From an uncultured Akkermansia sp. (GTDB lineage Bacteria > Verrucomicrobiota > Verrucomicrobiia > Verrucomicrobiales > Akkermansiaceae): 9,231 nt of DNA. Shown here one piece after another: positions 1 to 5,491 of the stretch (positions within the stretch are counted from its first letter, which is position 1; every line of letters starts with the position of its first letter). Both the position numbers and the translations under genes were made by a program. The stretch spans positions 1 to 9,231 of the forward strand of contig CAJGCY010000103.1 of assembly GCA_904501955.1 (NCBI GenBank), written 5' to 3'. A model generated the notes under the pieces. That model had not been told where the DNA came from. It was given only the letters and a program-made list of their open reading frames with translations, and did no database searches.

Positions 1-846
1 CACCGCGACACGTCCGGGCTTGTCACAGCGCTTCATGAGCAACTGGGCCACCACACCGCGCAGGGAGCCGGCAAGCATGGTGCGGGCCTGAGCCTGCTGC
101 TCTGCGGGGAACACGTCGATGATACGGTCAATGGTCTTGCGTGCGTTGTTCGTGTGCAGGGTGCCGAACACGAGCAAGCCGGTCTCTGCAGCGGTGAGGG
201 CAAGGGAGATGGTCTCCAAGTCACGCATCTCACCCACGAGCACGATGTCCGAGTCCTCACGCAGAGAGGCACGCAGGCCGTCCGCGAAGGTGGGGCAATT
301 GGCCGGCACCTCGCGCTGGGTAATGATACTGCGCTTAGAGGGGTGCACGAATTCGATGGGTTCCTCAACCGTGATGATGTGGCGGGAGAAGTTCGTGTTG
401 ATGTAGTCGATGAGCGCGGCCAAGGTGGTGGATTTACCGGAGCCGGTGGGGCCGGTAACCAGCACGAGGCCGGAGCGCATCTCACCGAAGCGCTTGATTT
501 GCTCCGGCACGTTGAGCTCCTCCATGGTGAGGATTTTGGTGGGGATGAGACGGAACACGCAGCAATAACCGCGCTGCTGCTTCATGTAGTTGCAGCGGAA
601 GCGGGACTGGGCGTCCATCTCATACGCGAAGTCGGCATCACCCTCCTCCTCAAAGCTTTTCCAGAGTTTGGGCGGACAAATGGGCTCCATGAGCTCCACC
701 ATATCCTCATGGGTGAGGATATCCTCCGCTATGGCAACAATGTCACCGTGCACGCGGATTTTGGGGGGTTGGCCTTCGGAGAGGTGCAAGTCGGAGCCAC
801 CGTTCTCCACGAGAGCCTGAAAGTATGTATCGATTCTGTGTTTCAT
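1..846 (-). CDS. pilT: Type IV pilus retraction ATPase PilT (3' end cut by window edge)
   Basis: Hexameric secretion-superfamily ATPase that powers pilus disassembly and twitching at the cytoplasmic base of a type IV pilus. The visible 282 residues start at the ATG at 844-846 and run open to position 1; about 80 C-terminal residues typical of PilT are missing. The N-terminal PAS-like domain occupies about residues 3-100 and contains the family signature GGSDLHLSEG. The ATPase core follows: Walker A GPTGSGKST (132-140), Asp box EEPIEF (161-166), Walker B region VLVGEMRD with Glu206, and His box GTLHTNNARKTIDR around His231. All canonical residues are present, so it should be active. It lies 27 bp downstream of the other PilT-family gene on the same strand, probably co-transcribed. 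No Shine-Dalgarno sequence precedes the ATG. PilU cannot be excluded without the C-terminus. Confidence 0.93.
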   Translation of the reverse strand, partial: MKHRIDTYFQALVENGGSDLHLSEGQPPKIRVHGDIVAIAEDILTHEDMVELMEPICPPKLWKSFEEEGDADFAYEMDAQSRFRCNYMKQQRGYCCVFRLIPTKILTMEELNVPEQIKRFGEMRSGLVLVTGPTGSGKSTTLAALIDYINTNFSRHIITVEEPIEFVHPSKRSIITQREVPANCPTFADGLRASLREDSDIVLVGEMRDLETISLALTAAETGLLVFGTLHTNNARKTIDRIIDVFPAEQQAQARTMLAGSLRGVVAQLLMKRCDKPGRVAV

Positions 847-873
847 TGATGTGTGAATGTTTGTGAATTAGAC

Positions 874-2265
874 TCAGGCTTCCGGGTTTTCGGAAAGGAA
901 CTTCTCCATCATGACGGCATCCGTAGCGCGCTGGCGGCACTCCTCGGCGGAGATGACACCATCCATGTACAGCTGGCGCAGGGAGTCATCCATCAAGCGC
1001 ATGCCCTGTGCCTTACCGGTCTGAATGAGGCCGGGAATCATGAAGGTCTTGCCCTCGCGAATACAGTTGGCAACGGCGGAGGTGTTCACGAGCATCTCGA
1101 GCGCCATGACGCGGCCGGAGCCGTCTTTCTTGGGAATAAGCTGTTGGGAAAGGACGCCACGCAGGGATTCCGACACCATGATGCGGATATGGTCGCGCTC
1201 CTCCACGGGGAAGGCGTCCAAGATACGGTCGATGGTGCGTGAGGCGGAGCCGGTGTGCAGTGTGCCGAGCACCAAGTGACCGGTCTCAGCCGCGGTGAGG
1301 GCGAGGGAGATGGTCTCCAGGTTACGCATTTCACCCACCATGATGACATCCGGGTCTTCACGCAGGGCGGCGCGGAGAGCGCGGGCGAAGGACTCCGTGT
1401 GGCGGTGTACCTCACGCTGGTTCACCTGGCAACCGGCGGGCTCGAAGACGGATTCGATGGGGTCCTCGAGGGTGATGATGTGGTCGTGGCGGTCGGAGTT
1501 GATGAAATCAATGATGGAGGCAAGCGTGGTAGATTTACCGGAACCCACGGAACCGGTCACAAGGATGAGACCGTTCGTGAAGCGAGTGAGCGGCACCACA
1601 TACTCGGACGACAGGCCGATTTGCTCCATGGTGAGCACGTTGCTGTTAATGATACGGAAACAGATGTTGTACCCCAAGCGCTGCGATACGACGGATGCAC
1701 GGTAGCGACCCAAAGAGTTGGCATAAGCAAAATCCACATCGCCGATTTCCTTGAGGCGGGCCCACTCTTTTTCCGTCAAGAAGCTGTCCACCAGCGCCTC
1801 AGCATCCTCACGGGTGAGGGTGGGCGCCCCCTCCCAAATGGGCTGCAGCGAACCGAAGCGCCGCCAAGAGGGCGGGCATGATGCCGGCAAGTGAATATCC
1901 GAGCAACGGCAATCCACGCCCTGCTTCAGGTAGGCATCCACATGCAAACTGATAATTATCAGCAGGTAGCCGGACTCCTGCGCATAGATGTACACGTGAA
2001 ACTTGCCGTAGGGGGAATCCGTAATGAAATCCACAATACCGGACTCAGCCAAGGTGGTGCGCTGCTCCTCCGTGGTGCAGCTCTGCACAAGGGCGGCGGT
2101 ATCCTCCGCGGAGAGCACCGCGGCATCCGGAGCAAGGGGAACGTACTGGGCAGACTCCATCCTATAGGGCTGCAAACCTGCCCCGAGGTAGAGAGAGGGG
2201 CTCATCGTGTCACGCCCTATCTCCAAGTATGCATGAATGTTATCAAAAATGTATGTATGGCTCAT
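874..2265 (-). CDS. PilT/PilU-family ATPase with duplicated N-terminal domain
   Basis: A 463-aa member of the PilT retraction ATPase family, about 100 residues longer than usual. The extra length is a second copy of the N-terminal PAS-like domain. Copy 1 (about residues 5-107) and copy 2 (about 108-206) align over their whole length, sharing a PYGKFHVYIYAQESGY / LGRYRASVVSQRLGY core and a VDF motif. Copy 2 keeps the SDIHL signature; copy 1 has SPSLYL instead. The ATPase core has Walker A GSVGSGKST (238-246, variant of GPTGSGKST), Asp box TLEDPIE, Walker B region VIMVGEMRN, and His box TLHTGSASRTIDR. The C-terminal motif reads AVANCIREG (397-405), a loose match to AIRNLIRE. The first ATG (2263-2265) is chosen because the leading helix aligns with the start of the neighbouring PilT; an internal ATG at 2203-2205 is possible. 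No SD is seen. It may be an accessory PilU-like motor; that role is inference. Confidence 0.9.
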   Translation of the reverse strand: MSHTYIFDNIHAYLEIGRDTMSPSLYLGAGLQPYRMESAQYVPLAPDAAVLSAEDTAALVQSCTTEEQRTTLAESGIVDFITDSPYGKFHVYIYAQESGYLLIIISLHVDAYLKQGVDCRCSDIHLPASCPPSWRRFGSLQPIWEGAPTLTREDAEALVDSFLTEKEWARLKEIGDVDFAYANSLGRYRASVVSQRLGYNICFRIINSNVLTMEQIGLSSEYVVPLTRFTNGLILVTGSVGSGKSTTLASIIDFINSDRHDHIITLEDPIESVFEPAGCQVNQREVHRHTESFARALRAALREDPDVIMVGEMRNLETISLALTAAETGHLVLGTLHTGSASRTIDRILDAFPVEERDHIRIMVSESLRGVLSQQLIPKKDGSGRVMALEMLVNTSAVANCIREGKTFMIPGLIQTGKAQGMRLMDDSLRQLYMDGVISAEECRQRATDAVMMEKFLSENPEA

Positions 2266-2310
2266 ATCTACAGCAACACTCTACCACGTTGGAGCGGCGG
2301 ATTCCAGCCC

Positions 2311-2339
2311 AAAATGAGCTTTACAGGCAAAAAATGAGC
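2311..2339. repeat. Short direct repeat AAAATGAGC, 20-bp period, upstream of the pilT genes
   Basis: AAAATGAGC occurs at 2311-2319 and again at 2331-2339, exactly 20 bp apart, in the divergent region between the pilT-family gene and the SDR-like gene. A period of about two helical turns is what a dimeric regulator binding one DNA face would need. No convincing sigma-70 promoter was found here for the pilT side. The repeat is short and could be chance. Confidence 0.3.
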
Positions 2340-2378
2340 CCTGAGCACAATTTTATTCTACGGAACGGCGCTTACAAC

Positions 2379-2408
2379 TTGCCAACAAGCCCCAAGATGT
2401 GCTATACT
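2379..2408 (+). promoter_or_regulatory. Sigma-70-type promoter for the SDR-like/gtrA unit
   Basis: TTGCCA (2379-2384) and TATACT (2403-2408) are separated by 18 bp, close to the housekeeping consensus. The predicted start lies near 2415, giving a leader of about 28 nt before the ATG at 2443. No other good pair is visible in this intergenic region on the plus strand. Confidence 0.6.
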
Positions 2409-2442
2409 GACCGCAGTTAGAAACCTGCACCGTATATACAAT

Positions 2443-3237
2443 ATGGCATTCGAAACCGCATTCTTGGGAGCAAGCACCATTCTTGGCCAATACTGGACCA
2501 AGCGTCGCTTTTTTGACTACCTCATCAACAAGGACAACTTCCAGCTGACCTTCGGGCGCAGTTTCCGTATGATGGTGTACTTGGACAACGCCGTAGCAAA
2601 CGGTCCGGAAAAAGTACGGGCGGATGTGGAGGCGGACACACGTGCCACGAATTACCTCATCAACCACTTGGGGGATATTAAGCCGGAATATACGGTGTTT
2701 GTGACTACATGCGACATGCTGCCGGCAGACGCGACGGAGCTCTCCGATACCATTGACAGCAGCGATGACCCCTACGTGCAAAATCGCATTAACCTGTACC
2801 GCGAGCTCAACAGGCAGTACGGGCGCGTGCTCAATGTACACCTGCCGGAGCTCGCCAACATCAAAGAGCGTGGCTTCAGCAAGGTGATTGACACCTTACT
2901 CAACCCGCCGGCGGAAGGGCCCCTGCCCTTGGCACCCATGGAGCTGCACCAGCTGTACTTCTCACAGCGTATTTTGGGTGATGTGGAGCGTTGCATTCCG
3001 CTGGGGCTGCAATCCATCATCCCCGCCATGCCGCCGTTGACCACAACGGAGATTGCGGAGGTGCTTGCACCGGAGCTGCTGGACAGACTGCCGGCGTACA
3101 GCCCGCAGGACCCGAAAGGCTCTAACCGCAGCTCCATCCACTCCTTCCAATGGCTTGACCCGAAGGACGGCTACCTGGTAACCAAGGAGGACCAGCTGGA
3201 GCTACTGAAGTTCTACTTCCGCCCGGATCTCATCTGA
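2443..3237 (+). CDS. Degenerate SDR / NAD-dependent epimerase-like protein
   Basis: A 264-aa protein with the layout of sugar-nucleotide epimerases and atypical extended SDRs, but with altered key residues. The N-terminus FLGASTILGQ (residues 8-16) matches the first strand and glycine loop, with Thr12 replacing the middle Gly of GxxGxxG. YLDNAVANG (46-54) follows very early, so the segment between first strand and NA motif is shorter than in classical members. VFVTTCDMLP (85-94) corresponds to the catalytic Ser/Thr strand. The YxxxK motif appears as Y111-VQN-R115, Lys replaced by Arg. NVHLPEL and MPPLTTTEI resemble C-terminal substrate-domain motifs. Eleven bp separate it from the GtrA-family gene, suggesting a role in surface-glycan metabolism (inference). 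The start follows a good promoter but has no SD. I recognise the fold, not a named protein; it may be non-catalytic or NAD-binding only. Confidence 0.75.
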   Translation: MAFETAFLGASTILGQYWTKRRFFDYLINKDNFQLTFGRSFRMMVYLDNAVANGPEKVRADVEADTRATNYLINHLGDIKPEYTVFVTTCDMLPADATELSDTIDSSDDPYVQNRINLYRELNRQYGRVLNVHLPELANIKERGFSKVIDTLLNPPAEGPLPLAPMELHQLYFSQRILGDVERCIPLGLQSIIPAMPPLTTTEIAEVLAPELLDRLPAYSPQDPKGSNRSSIHSFQWLDPKDGYLVTKEDQLELLKFYFRPDLI

Positions 3238-3248
3238 TTTGCGCCGCC

Positions 3249-3740
3249 ATGCTGAGCAAACTTTGGGAGAAGTACGGGGCGCAGTTCGTGCGTTTCTTTG
3301 TGGTGGGTGTGGGTGCCACACTGCTGCACTGGGGTGTGTACGTGGCGCTTAACTTCATGCTGGGGCTTACGGAGGAGCAAAAGTTCGCGCTCGTCTGCAC
3401 CTCTACCGTAGGGTATGCTGTCAGCTTCATCGCAAACTACATCATCTCCCTGCGCTGGACATTCCGCACGGAGGGCAGCAAGGAAAAAGGCATCGGTTTT
3501 GCCTTCAGCCACGCTGTAAACTGGGGTTTGCAAACTCTGTTGGTGTTGGGCTTCAGCAGCATGGGGCTCGGCAGCTGGATGGCGAACACCATGCAAAGTC
3601 TACTGCCTTGGCTGGTGGAAATGCTCCCCGTACTGGGCGATGGGGCAAACTTAATTCTTCTACCGGTATTTGTGATTGTGGTACCGATTAATTTCCTGCT
3701 GGTGCGATTCTTCTTGACGCGAGGCGATGAGCAATCGTAA
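3249..3740 (+). CDS. GtrA-family four-helix membrane protein
   Basis: A 163-aa polytopic inner-membrane protein of the GtrA/DPMS family. Members act with polyprenyl-phosphate-linked sugar transfer, in several systems as flippases or partners of the sugar-loading glycosyltransferase. Four hydrophobic segments are visible at about residues 14-37, 46-68, 83-105 and 133-156. The family's paired motifs appear as NYIISLRWTF (63-72) after helix 2 and PINFLLVRFF (146-155) in helix 4. The start at 3249 is the first in-frame ATG, 11 bp after the SDR-like stop, so translation is probably coupled within one operon; there is no SD. The loop between helices 3 and 4 (about 106-132) is longer than in the shortest members. 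No glycosyltransferase gene is adjacent, so the sugar substrate cannot be inferred. The family call is confident; the exact function is not. Confidence 0.88.
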   Translation: MLSKLWEKYGAQFVRFFVVGVGATLLHWGVYVALNFMLGLTEEQKFALVCTSTVGYAVSFIANYIISLRWTFRTEGSKEKGIGFAFSHAVNWGLQTLLVLGFSSMGLGSWMANTMQSLLPWLVEMLPVLGDGANLILLPVFVIVVPINFLLVRFFLTRGDEQS

Positions 3741-3759
3741 GAGAGGACGAGAGTCGCTC

Positions 3760-3798
3760 CCGCCAAGCAAAATTCGGGCGTTTATTTAAGCTTGGCGG
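3760..3798. terminator. Candidate bidirectional terminator between gtrA and rnhC
   Basis: CCGCCAAGC (3760-3768) and GCTTGGCGG (3790-3798) form a perfect 9-bp inverted repeat around a 21-nt spacer. It lies 20 bp after the gtrA stop and overlaps the rnhC stop codon (3782-3784). A T-rich stretch, TTGTTTTG, follows on the plus strand. The loop is large and the T-run impure, so this is a plausible but unproven terminator for two convergent genes. Confidence 0.4.
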
Positions 3799-4699
3799 TT
3801 GTTTTGAAGTGGAGTTTTGCCACCTCATTCAGGCGCGCCATGCCGTATTTATTAACAAAGGCCTGAGCAGCCTTCACCACGTGAGAAGAGCAGCCCAGCG
3901 GCATATCACACCCGGAGGCAGCTGCGGTATCCGTCATCCACTTCACGAAGCGCGCACGCGCCAAGATGGAGGCAGCAGCCACGGCGACATCACTTTCCGC
4001 CTTGGTGCGCTGCTCCAGCTGCACGGGAATGTGGCGCTTACCGAGAGCGGTTTTGAGTACCCATTCATTGGCAAATTGGTCACTGAGGGCGCGGGGGCAT
4101 GAGGGCACTTTCTCATGCAAGGCTGCAATCACACGCGCATGCCCCCACGCGAGGAATCGGTTCAGGTTACCGAACTCAGTATAAAGCTCATTGTAACGCT
4201 TAGGGCCAATGCATACCACCTCATACGCAATGCCGGGCACTTTCACGATTTTTGCAGCAATGGAGGCTATCACTTTATCATCCGGAATCGCCTTACTATC
4301 CTTACAGCCTAATTTGACAAGCGCCTCCGCCGTGCGTTCGTCGGAATACACACCGGCTACAACTAACGGGCCGAAGTAGTCACCCTTGCCGCTTTCATCT
4401 ACACCGAAGTGCGGGCTTGCGTCTACACGCGATGCAGCGGAGGATTGTTTCGGAGCGGTAGCGGACACGCCGGTCTTCGGGTCCACCAGCATCACAAACT
4501 CCAGGAACTCCGCAGCCCCACTCCCCTGCACCAGCAAGCGCCCGCGCTTGGAGTAGTACGTAACATTCACCTTGGGGCCGTTGAAAGAAAAGGCAGCATA
4601 CTCACGCTCCGCCGGCTCAAAACCGGCGCGCGTTTGCAGCTTTTTTTTGAGAGCATTTGCCTCGGGTTGCGTCAATTCTATGGAATATTGAGAAGCCAT
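3782..4699 (-). CDS. rnhC: Ribonuclease HIII
   Basis: Endonuclease that cleaves the RNA strand of RNA/DNA hybrids such as R-loops and primers, in the cytoplasm. The 305-aa length is typical of the family. An N-terminal TBP-like substrate-binding domain (about residues 3-72, beginning YSIELTQPEANALKKKL) distinguishes RNase HIII from HII. The catalytic domain begins with GVDESGKGDYFGPLVVAG: Asp101 and Glu102 are the first two acidic residues, followed by CKDSK (Asp134) and LSDQFAN (Asp207). KAESDVAVAAASILAR (acidic 235 and 237) is the last conserved block. The start is the ATG at 4697-4699, because MASQYSIEL begins the known domain. The frame stays open to 4804, but that extension is a hydrophobic stretch encoded by the regulatory region and is unlikely to be translated. 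GAG at the -10 region of the start is the nearest thing to an SD here. The gene is divergent from HU. Confidence 0.93.
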   Translation of the reverse strand: MASQYSIELTQPEANALKKKLQTRAGFEPAEREYAAFSFNGPKVNVTYYSKRGRLLVQGSGAAEFLEFVMLVDPKTGVSATAPKQSSAASRVDASPHFGVDESGKGDYFGPLVVAGVYSDERTAEALVKLGCKDSKAIPDDKVIASIAAKIVKVPGIAYEVVCIGPKRYNELYTEFGNLNRFLAWGHARVIAALHEKVPSCPRALSDQFANEWVLKTALGKRHIPVQLEQRTKAESDVAVAAASILARARFVKWMTDTAAASGCDMPLGCSSHVVKAAQAFVNKYGMARLNEVAKLHFKTTAKLK

Positions 4700-4708
4700 G
4701 TGCGCTCT

Positions 4709-4737
4709 ACAATGGCGCGAAATCGGCGCGGCGTCAA
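4709..4737 (-). promoter_or_regulatory. Possible rnhC promoter giving a very short leader
   Basis: On the minus strand TTGACG (4737-4732) and CATTGT (4714-4709) are 17 bp apart. The -35 is near consensus and the -10 is weak. Transcription would start about 4702, only a few bases before the rnhC ATG, giving an almost leaderless mRNA. It is equally possible that the TTGACG is coincidental and the promoter lies further out in the A-tract region. Confidence 0.35.
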
Positions 4738-4740
4738 CCC

Positions 4741-4849
4741 AAAAATGCAAAAAAATGAGTAATAACAAGGCAACAAAGCCATGTTGACGCAAAAAAATGC
4801 ACATAAGTTGCTTTTTTTGCGTGCCAAAGAGAAAAAAATGATGTAAACT
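4741..4849 (+). promoter_or_regulatory. A-tract-rich upstream region of the HU gene
   Basis: Four A/T runs of five to seven bases (A at 4741-4745, 4749-4755, 4791-4797, 4832-4838) plus a T7 run (4812-4818) crowd about 100 bp before HU. Such runs bend DNA and can act as UP elements. A -10-like TAAACT is at 4844-4849, placing a start near 4856 and a leader of about 27 nt. No -35 with normal spacing was found (TTGCGT at 4817-4822 is 21 bp away), so the exact core promoter is uncertain. Confidence 0.4.
4787..4822. promoter_or_regulatory. A/T stem-loop or operator between rnhC and HU
   Basis: ACGCAAAAAAA (4787-4797) and TTTTTTTGCGT (4812-4822) are perfect 11-bp inverted arms. Inside them GCA (4799-4801) pairs with TGC (4809-4811) after a one-base bulge, leaving the loop CATAAGT. 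The result is a 14-bp hairpin, or a dyad for a dimeric repressor, upstream of the -10-like element of HU and between divergent genes. Read as RNA, it also resembles an intrinsic terminator for transcripts entering from the left. Confidence 0.5.
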
Positions 4850-4882
4850 CTCGCCAGCTTCTTAAACCAAGCGAATCACAAT

Positions 4883-5191
4883 ATGGCTAATACGATTACA
4901 AAACGAGAGCTTGTTAATAAGATCTGCGCCGAGATGAACAGCGATCTCACGCAGAATGATGTACTTGAGGTAATCCAGAAGGCGGTGGATCTCATCACCG
5001 AGGCTCTGGGCAATGGCGACCGCGTTGTTCTTCGCAACTTCGGCACCTTCACCGTGAAGGAGGTTAAGGCCAAGATCGGCCGTAACCCCAAGAACCCCGA
5101 CAAGGACGTGCCGATTCCTGCCCGTTCCGTCGTGAAGTTCAAGGTTGGCAAGACCCTCAAGGAGGCTGCCGCTCAGGTTGTTACCAAGTAA
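4883..5191 (+). CDS. hup: HU-family histone-like DNA-binding protein
   Basis: A small nucleoid protein that binds DNA as a dimer through beta-ribbon arms, bends and compacts the chromosome, and assists replication and recombination. The 102 residues follow the HU/IHF plan: N-terminal helices (TITKRELVNKI, then TQNDVLEVIQKAVDLITEAL), the turn RNFGTF (51-56), and the arm with GRNP (66-69), whose proline intercalates DNA. DVPIPARSVVKFKVGKTLKEA closes the fold. The C-terminus runs about ten residues beyond E. coli HU. Sequence alone does not separate HU from IHF subunits; a single homodimeric HU is more likely. Codon use differs from its neighbours in favouring a narrow set (AAG, GTT, AAC), as in highly expressed genes. 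No SD precedes the ATG (CGAATCACAAT). It is monocistronic, with its own terminator, and diverges from rnhC. Confidence 0.95.
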   Translation: MANTITKRELVNKICAEMNSDLTQNDVLEVIQKAVDLITEALGNGDRVVLRNFGTFTVKEVKAKIGRNPKNPDKDVPIPARSVVKFKVGKTLKEAAAQVVTK

Positions 5192-5231
5192 CTTCATCCT
5201 TCTTTTTTCGCGACTCACGCGCGAGCAACAC

Positions 5232-5261
5232 GAAGCCCATGGTTCACCGACCATGGGTTTC
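5232..5261 (+). terminator. HU transcription terminator hairpin
   Basis: GAAGCCCATGGT (5232-5243) and ACCATGGGTTTC (5250-5261) form a 12-bp stem with one G-T pair around the loop TCACCG, 40 bp after the HU stop. The tract after it (TGCTTTCTC) is only moderately T-rich; a T5 run occurs later at 5281-5285. Its position and strength support termination of HU. Confidence 0.7.
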
Positions 5262-5302
5262 TGCTTTCTCTGCATATAAGTTTTTATTGATAGCAATCCG
5301 CG

Positions 5303-5458
5303 CGATAAATCGGAAGTTGAAGGGGGGGGGATTTGTAACATTCATTCACTCGGAGCGAGGGACTTTAGTCCCTCTTATGGATTAGCCCCGCGCGTATTTG
5401 TGGGACTAAAGTCCCACGCTCCGATAGATTTTGTTGCCCTTCAACTTCCGATTTAACG
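5303..5458. repeat. Element A: 156-bp inverted-repeat element (MITE/REP-like)
   Basis: The ends are 22-bp inverted repeats with one mismatch: 5303-5324, beginning CGATAAATCGGAAG, and 5437-5458, ending CTTCCGATTTAACG. The interior holds a second pair of arms (5351-5372 and 5402-5423). It has no coding potential and no transposase. It sits in the 3'-3' space between HU and the convergent secreted-protein gene, just past the HU terminator. Together with the intergenic sequence at 5262-5302 and 5459-5491, where I see nothing else, it accounts for the gap. The same terminal sequence recurs at 8776. I see no clear target-site duplication. A structural role as a bidirectional terminator is possible. 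Confidence 0.8.
5351..5423. repeat. Nested palindromes inside element A
   Basis: The 22-base arms at 5351-5372 and 5402-5423 are complementary with a single mismatch (A against A at the seventh-to-eighth base junction). Each arm also contains a self-pairing unit, GGGACTTTAGTCCC on the left (5359-5372) and GGGACTAAAGTCCC on the right (5402-5415). The sequence can therefore form either one long hairpin or two small ones, on either strand. Confidence 0.85.
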
Positions 5459-5491
5459 GTCGGCTGTATCAATCAAACATAAACAGTGACT

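Noticed and set aside
154..849. 231-codon open frame antisense to pilT, with similar long antisense frames at 853-1242 and 1255-1881
   Set aside because: They mirror the codon bias of the two PilT genes; the translations are low-complexity, without domains, while the opposite strand encodes clear PilT motifs.
4700..4804. 35-residue hydrophobic N-terminal extension of RNase HIII, resembling a signal peptide
   Set aside because: RNase HIII is cytosolic, the known domain begins at the ATG at 4699, and the extension is encoded by the A-tract regulatory region.
4862..5341. 159-codon minus-strand open frame over HU
   Set aside because: Antisense to a well-supported HU gene and continuing into terminator and repeat sequence.
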